Below, piece after piece: positions 9,301-16,323 of a DNA stretch of 64,000 nucleotides (positions are counted from its first letter, which is position 1; the number at the start of each line of letters is the position of its first letter). Under the pieces are notes generated by a model that saw only the letters and a program-made list of their open reading frames with translations, ran no database searches and was not told the DNA's origin. This DNA comes from VXYL01 sp965243095 (GTDB taxonomy: Bacteria > Pseudomonadota > Gammaproteobacteria > Pseudomonadales > Azotimanducaceae), in assembly GCA_965243095.1 (NCBI GenBank), contig OZ251530.1:4650001-4714000 (forward strand). Direction: 5' to 3'. The position numbers were made by a program, and so were the translations under genes.

Positions 9301-10559
9301 TCGGGGAACCAAAAGGCGACTGGCGGCTGGTTGTGCGCTCGAAGCTGGACATTGAAGTACTCGGTTACGCACGCACCCCGGACGGGTTCGTCACTAGCCT
9401 CCACGACACGGCGACCGAAGCCTACGGGGTGAGCCGGGTGCCAACCTTCAGCCCGGACGGCAACGGGCGCCAAGTGAGCAGGCTACGTTTGATTAACCCC
9501 AGCGCTTGGGAGAGGGATGTGGGTGGTTCGGCGGAGGACGACAACGGCAACCTCGTAACTTGGCCTATTCGTAGGAGCTACAATTTCCGGGACACGCAAC
9601 CGATACCCGTTCCAGCGCATGGAACATTGGATGTCACGGCAGCGCAACTGGAGTCCGGGGCGGGCGTTAGGCGATTCCGGGGCATCGGCAGCGGCGTCGG
9701 CAAGCGACGGATCGCCGTGGTGTCGTACGGCGTGCGGGTGATGAGTCTGTTGCAGAGCGAGGCCGGTCACCTAACTAACATTTCGACGGGCGCCGCCATT
9801 CCGCCTTGGAACTGGCAGCGCTATCACGCATGGGCGCACGGCGGACGCTACCGCGTACCACTTCTTCCCACCGCATCCGGCGACATCCCAGGGTTTCTGC
9901 GGATCGTCAACCTTTCTGCAGCACCCACGACGATTACGCTGCGCGCCTTCGATGGCGCCGGGATGGCCCGCGAACACGTCCCGCTGACGCTTAGGGGGTA
10001 CGACGCCTTGCACTTGACGGCGGCCGATCTCGAGCAGGGCAACGCCGGCAAAGGCGTGGGGGCCATCGGCGCGGGAAGCGGCGACTGGCACTTGGAGGTG
10101 AGCGCAGACCGGCGTTTCGAGGTGCTGACGTACGCGGGTGCGCCCGATGGCTTCTTCACCAGCCTGCACGATGTTGCGCCGAGCGCGGATGACGGCAGCC
10201 TGTGGATTCCGTTCTTCAATCCCGGCAGCAACCGCCGCCAAGCGAGTAGGCTGCGCTTGGTGAACTGGGGGGAGACAGCGGCCGAGGTCACAATCACAGC
10301 CGTCGACGACGCTGGCGTTTCGTCGGACGAGGCAGTTCGGGTGACGGTGCCGGCCCGCTCGGCAAGGGACTACATGTCTTGGGAGTTGGAATCCGGCAGC
10401 GGCGATGGCATGTCCGGCGCCTTAGGCGATGGCGCTGGCAAATGGCGGCTGCGCGTGTCCACAACGGGCGACATCGAGGCGCTGAGCCTGCTGCACCTGC
10501 CCACCGGCCACATCGCAAACGTGTCCACCACGCCGCGCTATCCGCCAGATCCATGGTGA
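6318..10559 (+). CDS. Giant secreted leucine-rich-repeat protein with fibronectin-type and duplicated C-terminal modules
   Basis: A 1413-residue protein. The ATG at 6318 follows GGGAG and starts a signal peptide (about residues 1-31, ending FSASA). Residues about 33-125 look like a fibronectin type III domain (TRYTFELRAADDNSVGPA). Residues about 180-880 contain 32 leucine-rich repeats of the internalin/SDS22 kind, 22 residues each with a few 21-residue units, consensus SLxxLxLxxNxIxDVSxLSGLT. Residues about 905-1413 are four beta-rich modules of about 115 residues in an A-B-A-B order; A ends DGFxTSLHD and B ends GHIxNxST. Such proteins bind proteins or glycans at cell surfaces. A symbiosis or adhesion role is inference. 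It sits between pgsA and tRNA-Cys, which are usually adjacent, so it is probably an insertion. Confidence 0.88.
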   Translation: MGARPTSLSGRPVLVLRVGLVAALACFSASAELTSPLGLRAEPGDQAAMLTWSDPYNPPNLRYQVRFRSGDSPRFNAWADVPNSGVRTVTHTVSGLANGTRYTFELRAADDNSVGPAVSTSTALAASPSSVVAVPDKNLRKEILTNLRRFDDDAVVTQGDLATLREVWAYDVTNLAGLEFALNLERLFLRAVGIADISTLSGFVLLKSLTLSGAVVTDVSALSGLTSLETLKLNDNGIVDITALSGMTFLEWLDLGRNAVADVSALSGLTSLVRLGLGDNEIVDVAPLAGLTSLVRLELDANEVADASPLANLTSLEHLSLGGNALKDIMLSDLASLRELGLSYNPLVEVSLYDLTSLARLHLRGNNELSSVTLSGLTSLESLQIVGGAITDISVSNLTSLSYLNLSDNAITDLATFSGLSSLKTLILSHNMLTDVLPLTRIPSLELLFLEANAISDIWPLRLLTSLKELHLQGNRISDVSALSTLASLERLDLSDNEIFDASSLFDLPALGWLYLSNNKLDNLSTISNISALLLLDLSDNEIADVSPLSSLTSLQHLDLSNNQVADTSALSGLTSLVELFLQGNALRSVSLSGLTSLRRLDLSNNVLVEISLSGLTSLGSLDLTNNAISSVALSDMTSLFDVDLSNNQISDVSMSGLTSLAHLNLSGNSLTDVSALAGITSLEWLSLGGNSIADISPLSGLTSLVWLMLWNNELADVSSLADLTSLGALLLSDNHISDISPLAGLTSLERLYLQNNQIVDISALVGLTSLDELSLRGNEVTNISTLSSLNSLTYLSLSNNRISDVSALGNLTSLKWLYLSSTGIMDIWALTDLTDLRRLHLDGNAVFDIAALGTFKSLDTLFLNGNDVVNIWPLVESGLMGRQHAYVDLRGQRLSVVHSEPLGMLRAGGAAVLFDDGGHRVPLFPSAAGVNTSVDGFIRVINHSNRAGSLTIEAVDDAGRRRGPVSSDIGAGQALHFSAKDLEQGNGTKRVPGFGEPKGDWRLVVRSKLDIEVLGYARTPDGFVTSLHDTATEAYGVSRVPTFSPDGNGRQVSRLRLINPSAWERDVGGSAEDDNGNLVTWPIRRSYNFRDTQPIPVPAHGTLDVTAAQLESGAGVRRFRGIGSGVGKRRIAVVSYGVRVMSLLQSEAGHLTNISTGAAIPPWNWQRYHAWAHGGRYRVPLLPTASGDIPGFLRIVNLSAAPTTITLRAFDGAGMAREHVPLTLRGYDALHLTAADLEQGNAGKGVGAIGAGSGDWHLEVSADRRFEVLTYAGAPDGFFTSLHDVAPSADDGSLWIPFFNPGSNRRQASRLRLVNWGETAAEVTITAVDDAGVSSDEAVRVTVPARSARDYMSWELESGSGDGMSGALGDGAGKWRLRVSTTGDIEALSLLHLPTGHIANVSTTPRYPPDPW

Positions 10560-10650
10560 CTGGCGCTGGTCGTAGATAGATGAGGGAGCTGTGGTGGACT
10601 GCCACCACGGTCTTGCAGCGACGGGTTCTTCCGGCGGCAAGGCGCGGTGA

Positions 10651-11010
10651 TCCAGAAGCTCAGCCGCGACGAAGTCCGGGATTTTCTTCCGCACCGAGGG
10701 CGTGATCCGCTTCGACCTCTCGCCCTGCCCGCACTTCAACTACCCGGAGGACTTCGACCGCGGCAAGTTCACCCCGCAAGTCACCCCCGAAGTGACCGAC
10801 CAAGTCACCGCCCAAGTCGCCGGGGAAGTCACCGCCCAAGTCCATCCCCAACTAGCTGTTCTAAAAGCGATTTTTGGAGAAACGGGCCGCCAGCAGATGC
10901 AAGAACCGCTTGGCCTGAAAGCACACGCGCCACTTCCGCGAAGCCTACCTCGAACACCTCGAACCGACCATGCGGGTGGGGTTGATCGAGATGACCGTCG
11001 ACGTCAGGCC
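10651..11010 (+). pseudogene. Decayed C-terminus of an AlbA_2/Fic-type ATP-binding regulator
   Basis: The region after the LRR gene contains two overlapping reading frames that together resemble the C-terminus of Fic or AlbA_2-domain proteins. The first frame (10651 to about 10920) reads ...GKFTPQVTPEVTDQVTAQV, the typical TPQV linker. After LGLKA the match continues in another frame as RHFREAYLEHLEPTMRVG then LIEMT (about 10925-11000), the usual C-terminal winged-helix phrase. No start codon or N-terminal domain is present. It is best read as the frameshifted remnant of a larger gene. The sequence downstream runs into the 3' end of the opposite-strand gene. Confidence 0.5.
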
Positions 11011-11627
11011 GCGGCCGGGTTGTTCCGTTGGAGGCCGGCCTTGACGCGGAGGTGGACCAACGGGTAGCCGAGTTCCTCCTTCCCCTCGTACCACGTCTTG
11101 GCCAAGATTTCCGACCGGACGCGCATGTGGCCTTGAGCGTTCAGCTGCCCGCACTCGTCGTCGTAGTAGATGCTCACGTCCACGACGGGATCGTCGTCGT
11201 GGTCGAGCCTCTGCCGGATGTTGATTTGGACGATGTCGAGGTGGGCGAATTGGCGCTTGAAGGCCGCTTCGGCAATTTCGCGCAGATCTTGTTCGTTCAT
11301 CTTGCGCAAATGGTCACGGGGCCACGGCGTCAGGCCGCGGCGGGGTCGTTCCCGATGGAAGCCGGCCTTGACAAGCAGGTGGACCAACGGATAGCCGAGG
11401 TCCTCTTTCCCCTCGTACCACGTCTTGCTGAGAACCTCCGATGCGACGAGCGAGTAGCCGCGGCCCGTCACCTGCCCGCAATCGTCGTCGTAGAAGATGT
11501 CCACGTCCACCACGGGATCGTCGTCGTGGTCCAGCCTCTGCCGGATGTTGATGCCCACGATTTCAATGTCGCCGAACTGCCGCTTGAAGGCAGCTTTGGC
11601 GATGTCGCGCAACTGTTGTTCGTTCAT
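11004..11627 (-). CDS. Hypothetical protein made of two tandem copies of a ~100-residue domain
   Basis: A 207-residue cytoplasmic protein. The ATG at 11627 has GGAGAG just upstream. Residues 1-about 100 and 110-207 are near-copies: MNEQQLRDIAKAAFKRQF versus MNEQDLREIAEAAFKRQF, and INIRQRLDHDDDPVVDVDIF versus the same with VSIY. Each unit starts with its own methionine, so the gene looks like the in-frame fusion of two small genes. The single domain has the look of small stress or antitoxin-like proteins that contain a D-rich loop (DHDDDPVVDV) and a YEGKE(E/D)LGYPLVHL ending, but no named family is recognised. Confidence 0.65.
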   Translation of the reverse strand: MNEQQLRDIAKAAFKRQFGDIEIVGINIRQRLDHDDDPVVDVDIFYDDDCGQVTGRGYSLVASEVLSKTWYEGKEDLGYPLVHLLVKAGFHRERPRRGLTPWPRDHLRKMNEQDLREIAEAAFKRQFAHLDIVQINIRQRLDHDDDPVVDVSIYYDDECGQLNAQGHMRVRSEILAKTWYEGKEELGYPLVHLRVKAGLQRNNPAAA

Positions 11628-11682
11628 CTCGAAACTCTCCGATGTCTGGCCATTTTAGCGAGAGGCGCCCGTGCGGGCGTGC

Positions 11683-11688
11683 TAGAAT
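11683..11688 (+). promoter_or_regulatory. Putative -10 element of the tRNA-Cys promoter
   Basis: TAGAAT lies 20 bp before the mature tRNA-Cys and is followed by a GC-rich discriminator (GTCGCACACGGCG), as at stable-RNA promoters. A clear -35 hexamer is not visible at the expected place, so this is tentative. Confidence 0.3.
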
Positions 11689-11708
11689 GTCGCACACGGC
11701 GCTGGCGT

Positions 11709-11782
11709 GGCTGGATGGCAGAGTGGTTATGCAGCGGACTGCAACTCCGTGTACGCCGGTTCGATTCCGACTCCAGCCTCCA
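11709..11782 (+). tRNA. tRNA-Cys (anticodon GCA), CCA encoded
   Basis: The 74 bases fold as a cloverleaf: acceptor GGCTGGA pairs with TCCAGCC at the 3' end, discriminator T, encoded CCA. The anticodon stem-loop is CGGACTGCAACTCCG with anticodon GCA, and the T-loop is GGTTCGATTCC. The length equals that of E. coli tRNA-Cys. In E. coli cysT lies just after pgsA in the glyW-cysT-leuZ cluster. Here it is separated from pgsA by about 5.4 kb. Confidence 0.95.
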
Positions 11783-11798
11783 ATGCCCGGTGCCGGCG

Positions 11799-13877
11799 CT
11801 ACTCCTGCCGCTGCTGTTCTCCTCGTGCGGCTAGGGACTTGGCCAGCGCTTCGTGGCCGCCGGCGTTTGCCCAGCCGGCGGCGGTGCCGTTGAAGACGCT
11901 GTCGCGCAGGTTCGGGTCCGCGCCGCGGGCGAGTAGCTCGTCCACCAAGGCCGCGTTGCCGTCGATTGCGGCTTGGTGCAGGGCGGTGGCGCCGTCGCCG
12001 CGGCGGGAGTCGATGTCCACGCCGGCGTCCAGCAGCGTGGCGACGATTTCCCGTTCGCCGAGCATGGCGCTCTCCACCAACGCTAATCCCGCTGCTTCCG
12101 AGCGGGCGTCCAAGTTCCGGGCGGCTTGCGTTGTGCGGCCGGCTTGGCGGGCTTCGTGCAATGCGGTGAGCAGCTCGTACACCGGGCTTTGGCGTAGGCC
12201 GCCGCGGGCCAGGGCGGTCAGCATGTCGAGGGTGAGGCCGGCTTCGCGGGGGTGGCCGCTGCTGGTTAGGAGGCCGGCGGTGTGTTCGCCCGGGCCACCG
12301 CGGTAGGTGTAGCAGACGGCGTTGGGGTCGCTGCCGGCGGCGAGCAGCAAGTCGATCACCGCCACGGCGTTGGGCGGGGTTTGTTGGCGCCAGTGTTCGA
12401 AGCCGTTGGCGCCGAGGTAGTTGAGCAGCGTGCAGCGGTGCGGGCGTTGCGAGCGGGCGGTTGCGAGTGCCGGTCGTTCGCGGAGCAGTCGGCGGAGCGT
12501 GTCGAGGTCGCCGTGTACCACCGCGTCGGCGGCGCGTTCGAAGGTGGCGGCGAAGGCGGGGGCGGCAGCGTTGCGGGCGGTTTCGCCGCCGTTTCGCGTC
12601 AATGTGGCCGCCGTTTCCTGCTGGTTTGCGCTCAAGGCGGCGTCGAGCGGGGTTTGGCCGGCGAAGTTGCGTGGATTGACGTCCGCGCCCGCGGCCAGCA
12701 GCGCTTGCAAGGCGGAATAGTCGCCGGCGGCCGCGGCTAGGTGCATGGGCGTTTCGCCGTCGTCGTCAACGGCGTTTGGGTCCAAACCGCCCGCGAGCAA
12801 GAGGCGAACCGCCACGGCTGGGGCTGCTGCCGACACCGGCGGGGCGTTCGGCGTGCGACGGGGGATTGCGCGGCACAGCCAAAGGTGATCCGCCGGCAGG
12901 AAACATGCTAGGGCATCCCCCTCGCCGAAGTGTTGGGCCGCCAGCCGCTCGGCCAAGTCCGCCTCGCCGGCCAAACATGCGGACGTCCACCGATCCACCG
13001 GCCGAACACGCTCCTCATCCGCGCCGTGTTCCCGCAGCAAGTCGGCAATCGCCTGCCGGTTCAAGCACACGGCGATGGCCAGCGGCGTGCGGCCATCGCG
13101 GTCGGGTTGCTCCATGTTGGCGCCGTGGGCGAGCAGCGCTTGCACGATGGCGGGGTCGGCGTCCAACACCACGGCTTCGTGCAGGCAGGTGCCGTCGAAG
13201 CCCCAAGTGACCTTGTTCCAGTTCGGGTCGCTGTCGTTGCGCAGGAGGAGGTTGATCAAGTCCACATCGTTCCAGCGCAGCGCGTGCGGAAGCGCGTGGC
13301 AGACGTGCCATTGCGGTGGTTTCGCGGCCAAGAGCGCGCGCAGGCTCGCGGCGTCGCGCCAGCGCACCGCCTCCCACATGGCCGAACCCTCGTAGAGCGT
13401 TGGGCCGTCGTCGATGTCGGCACCGGCGGCCAACAGCAGCTTGGCGAGCGCCGGGCTGCGCACCCGTCCGATGGCGGCGCCCAAGGCGGTGCGGTAGCCG
13501 CGGATCGTGTCCGTTTCGCGCATACCGCAGTTCACGTCCGCGCCCAACGCGATGAGCGTTTTGGCGATGGCCAGGCGTTCCGCGTTGGTTTCCGCATGGC
13601 CGGCGCGGTAGCGGGAATTGAGCAGGTGCATCAGCGGGGGCAAGCCCTCCGCTTCGTTCGCCGGCGCGTTGTCGGCAACGCCTAGGGGTTCATTCACTGT
13701 CGCCCGCGACCAGCCTTGCGCGGCGGCGCTGTCGCCCAGCACCAGAGCGCAAAGGCGGGAGCGTTGGGGCAAATCGGGCCAGCGTTCGAGGATGGCTTCG
13801 GCGCGGGCGTCGTCGCCGGCGAGCGCCGCATCCACCAGCGCGGCCGGCGCGTCTTGCTCGGCTAGTTGCTCGATCAA
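11799..13877 (-). CDS. Ankyrin-repeat protein
   Basis: About 692 residues if translation begins at the TTG (13877) that overlaps the stop codon of the upstream permease (TTGA); this start is inferred from coupling and is uncertain. Repeated ankyrin helices are clear: TPLAIAVCLNRQAIADLLRE then HGAD, TPMHLAAAAGDYSALQALLA then AGADVN, and TALHQAAIDGNAALVDELLA then RGADPN. About ten to twelve repeats, some degenerate, spread over the whole length. There is no signal peptide or membrane helix, so it is either cytoplasmic or delivered by a specialised system. Ankyrin proteins mediate protein-protein contacts and are enriched in host-associated bacteria. A role in regulating the adjacent metal permease is possible but unsupported. 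Confidence 0.85.
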   Translation of the reverse strand: MIEQLAEQDAPAALVDAALAGDDARAEAILERWPDLPQRSRLCALVLGDSAAAQGWSRATVNEPLGVADNAPANEAEGLPPLMHLLNSRYRAGHAETNAERLAIAKTLIALGADVNCGMRETDTIRGYRTALGAAIGRVRSPALAKLLLAAGADIDDGPTLYEGSAMWEAVRWRDAASLRALLAAKPPQWHVCHALPHALRWNDVDLINLLLRNDSDPNWNKVTWGFDGTCLHEAVVLDADPAIVQALLAHGANMEQPDRDGRTPLAIAVCLNRQAIADLLREHGADEERVRPVDRWTSACLAGEADLAERLAAQHFGEGDALACFLPADHLWLCRAIPRRTPNAPPVSAAAPAVAVRLLLAGGLDPNAVDDDGETPMHLAAAAGDYSALQALLAAGADVNPRNFAGQTPLDAALSANQQETAATLTRNGGETARNAAAPAFAATFERAADAVVHGDLDTLRRLLRERPALATARSQRPHRCTLLNYLGANGFEHWRQQTPPNAVAVIDLLLAAGSDPNAVCYTYRGGPGEHTAGLLTSSGHPREAGLTLDMLTALARGGLRQSPVYELLTALHEARQAGRTTQAARNLDARSEAAGLALVESAMLGEREIVATLLDAGVDIDSRRGDGATALHQAAIDGNAALVDELLARGADPNLRDSVFNGTAAGWANAGGHEALAKSLAARGEQQRQE

Positions 13878-15130
13878 GCGGCGGTTCCGCGGCGGCGCGG
13901 TCGCAGGTTCGAGAGCAGCTCCTGATAGCCGCTCTTGAAGGCCCCAGCGCGGAACCGCCACACCATCAGCGCGAAGAGGCCCAGCGCGCCGCCCCATTGC
14001 AGAATGGCGAGGGCGTGGGAATCCGAGGCGTCCAGATTCACGGCGAGCGACCAACCGCCCCACAGCAGCAGCACGTCGATGGCGATGCCGAAGACCACGG
14101 TGACGGCCACCACCACCCCCACATAGATGGAGGCGAAGCGGGTGCCGAATTGGCTGACGACCACCGCGATGGTGCCGGTGTTCGTGGCCGGGCCGGTCAT
14201 CAGAAAGATGAGCGCGGCGCCCGGGCTGAAGCCCTTTGCCACCAGCGCGGCGGCGATGGGCGTGCTCGCCGAGGCGCAGATGTACAGCGGCACGCTCACC
14301 AGCACCATCACCGGATACGCCAGCCAGCGGGCGTATTCGTGCGCCATGAGATCGCTCGGAATGGCGAGGTAGAGCAGGCCGCCCAAGGCCACGCCCACCA
14401 GCAGCGCGAACAGGATGTCGTCCGCCACCTCCACGAAGCCGTAGCGCAGCACATGCTTGGCAATCGTCTTGAACTCCGGGGTGCGCGGCGCCGTTTCGGC
14501 CACGGCCGCGGCCTCTGCGCGCCGGGGGATGGGTTTCGGCCCAGCCACCTTCGCCAGCGCCCGGCGCAGCGACGCCATGATCTGCGCGGGCGCGACGTAG
14601 CAATCGTTTTGGCCGGGGATCAAGGGGGTGTGGCAGCAGTCGTCGTCGCTGTCGCAGGTGCCGCCGGAGCCGCGGGCTCCGGCGGAGTCGCCGGAAGCGG
14701 CTTTGCCGTCCTTTTCATCGCGAATGAGGAAAATGGAGCAGACGCCGGTGACCACCGCGGTGACGAAGCTGATCACCGGCCGCACCACGGCCGCCACGAA
14801 GCCAAAAAACGCATGGGTCACCAGAATGGAATCCGCGCCCGTCTCCGGCGCCGTGATGAGGAACGACATGCAGGACGACCGCGACGCCCCCTTGCGCCGC
14901 ATCTCCGCCACCACCGGCACCACCGAGCAACTGCACAGCGGCATGGGCACGCCGACGGCGGCCGCGGTGGCGACGGACTGCAAGCTGTCGCGGCGCAGCC
15001 ACTTCAGGATGGCCGCGCGGGAAATGAGCACATGGATGAGGCCGGCGAGAAACAGGCCGAGCAGCAACATCGGGCCGAGCAACAGGAACGACGTCAACAG
15101 GAAGTCGAAGAACTCTTTCGCCGCCGCCAT
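13874..15130 (-). CDS. SO_0444-type (YraQ/UPF0718 family) Cu/Zn efflux permease
   Basis: A 418-residue polytopic membrane protein of the permease family that includes SO_0444 heavy-metal exporters. It begins MAAAKEFFDFLLTSFLLLGP and has two bundles of four or so hydrophobic helices (about residues 10-145 and 240-400). The bundles flank a soluble loop with a cysteine/aspartate cluster (CDSDDDCCH near residue 162), a probable metal-sensing or ferrying site. The repeated motif PLCSCSVVPV (about residue 62) and the second-half counterpart CASASTPIAAAL are characteristic of the family. The stop codon overlaps the start of the ankyrin gene. The exact ion is not determined by sequence. Confidence 0.85.
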   Translation of the reverse strand: MAAAKEFFDFLLTSFLLLGPMLLLGLFLAGLIHVLISRAAILKWLRRDSLQSVATAAAVGVPMPLCSCSVVPVVAEMRRKGASRSSCMSFLITAPETGADSILVTHAFFGFVAAVVRPVISFVTAVVTGVCSIFLIRDEKDGKAASGDSAGARGSGGTCDSDDDCCHTPLIPGQNDCYVAPAQIMASLRRALAKVAGPKPIPRRAEAAAVAETAPRTPEFKTIAKHVLRYGFVEVADDILFALLVGVALGGLLYLAIPSDLMAHEYARWLAYPVMVLVSVPLYICASASTPIAAALVAKGFSPGAALIFLMTGPATNTGTIAVVVSQFGTRFASIYVGVVVAVTVVFGIAIDVLLLWGGWSLAVNLDASDSHALAILQWGGALGLFALMVWRFRAGAFKSGYQELLSNLRPRRRGTAA

Positions 15131-15407
15131 GCACTGCTCTCCTGCCTTGTGGCACCCGTGGCGATCGCCATCCGATCACGGTGCCGGTCATATTGGGCAT
15201 CGCCGGCGTCCCAGTCAATAGCGCCGAGGGTTGCGATCTCCGCGAAATGGTCATAGCAGGACGAAAAAACGCCGATCGCGCCGATCTCGCACAAGCCGTA
15301 TGGCTTATGTCGCTATCGGTGGCGGCCTCCGCCGTGTCAAGCTGCCTCCTTCCGCGCCCCCGCGCAGCAAACGCCCCGAGGCTTGGCAAACATGGTACGG
15401 TTCAAGC
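15131..15407. other. Intergenic region between divergent permease and Uma2 genes
   Basis: These 277 bases should contain both divergent promoters. I see no metal-regulator gene (ArsR or MerR type) and no convincing operator. The short open frames on either strand have no family resemblance. Confidence 0.4.
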
Positions 15408-16193
15408 ATGGAAACGCAGCCCCTCTCCCAGATCAACGGCGAGCCGATCCGCCGCCGGCGCCGGCCGGATGTGACGCCCAAAGACGGCCTGTACCGCTAC
15501 GAGCCGGTGCCGCCGGTGTACCGCGACGAAGACGGCTATCTCGTTGAGGACGGCATGGGCCAGACCGATAGCCATCAGCGCCAGACCTCGCTCTGGTGCC
15601 ACGCGCTGAGACGGCGCCTGCCGGCCGCGACGGTGTGTGCGGACCTGTTCCTGCACTACGAGCGGGGCAACAAGACCAAAACGCTGGCCCCGGACTTGTT
15701 CGTGGCGCTACGGACGCCGCGGCGTGAGGACTGGGACTCCTACAAGCTGTGGGAGCACCCGGTGCCGGACTTGGTGATCGAGATGTTGTCGGACAGCACC
15801 TCGAAGAAGGACACCGGATCGAAGCCGCACACCTACGCGCATCTGGGGGTGCGGGAGTACTGGCTGTTCGACCCGAAGGGCTTCGAGCTGTCCACGCCCT
15901 TGGTGGGATATCGGCTGCGCGATGGTCTCTACCGGCCGATCACCGTGAACGCCGCCGGCCGGCTGCCGAGCCAGGTGCTGGGTCTCGATCTGCACATATG
16001 GGCCGGCGAGCTGCGCTTTCGCGATCCGACGACGGGCGAGGACTTGAGTACCTACGACGAGGCCCTAGACGGGCGAGCGGCGGAGAAGCAAAGAGCCGAC
16101 GCGGCGGAACTCGAGCGGGATGCGGAAAAGCACAGAGCCGACGCCGCGGAGCGCGAGTTGGCGCGCCTCCGGTTGCGCCTCGCAGAGTCGTAG
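15408..16193 (+). CDS. Uma2 family (DUF820) PD-(D/E)XK endonuclease-like protein
   Basis: A 261-residue protein. The ATG at 15408 gives METQPLSQ and the usual start; upstream in-frame sequence lacks family features. The core shows the Uma2 pattern: TLAPDLFVAL with the active-site aspartate, then PDLVIEMLSDSTSKKDTGSK and YAHLGVREYWLFDP, with the E...K residues of the restriction-endonuclease fold. Residues about 215-261 are a charged coiled-coil tail with the repeat AEKxRADAAE, common in this family. Uma2 proteins are abundant, often multicopy, and of unproven function. It is convergent with the TonB receptor. Confidence 0.88.
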   Translation: METQPLSQINGEPIRRRRRPDVTPKDGLYRYEPVPPVYRDEDGYLVEDGMGQTDSHQRQTSLWCHALRRRLPAATVCADLFLHYERGNKTKTLAPDLFVALRTPRREDWDSYKLWEHPVPDLVIEMLSDSTSKKDTGSKPHTYAHLGVREYWLFDPKGFELSTPLVGYRLRDGLYRPITVNAAGRLPSQVLGLDLHIWAGELRFRDPTTGEDLSTYDEALDGRAAEKQRADAAELERDAEKHRADAAERELARLRLRLAES

Positions 16194-16279
16194 TCAAACA
16201 AATCAGCGGAGCGCCCGCGCTCCCAGCACCAGTCACCAAAGACTGTCGTACACCCGTAGTTGCCGGCTTGAATCCCACC

Positions 16280-16309
16280 GGCGGGTGTCGCCAACATCGG
16301 ACACCCGCC
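16280..16309. terminator. Stem-loop between convergent Uma2 and TonB-receptor genes
   Basis: GGCGGGTGTC (16280-16289) and GACACCCGCC (16300-16309) form a perfect 10-bp GC-rich stem with a 10-base loop. It lies between two converging genes, where a bidirectional terminator is expected. There is no T-run, so it would be a weak or Rho-assisted terminator. Confidence 0.45.
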
Positions 16310-16323
16310 AGCGGGGTTTGCGC

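Noticed and set aside
13874..14603. N-terminal extension of the ankyrin ORF into the permease gene
   Set aside because: The extension is antisense-free but out of frame with the permease and lacks ankyrin repeats; the permease frame has clear motifs, so the ankyrin gene must start near 13877.
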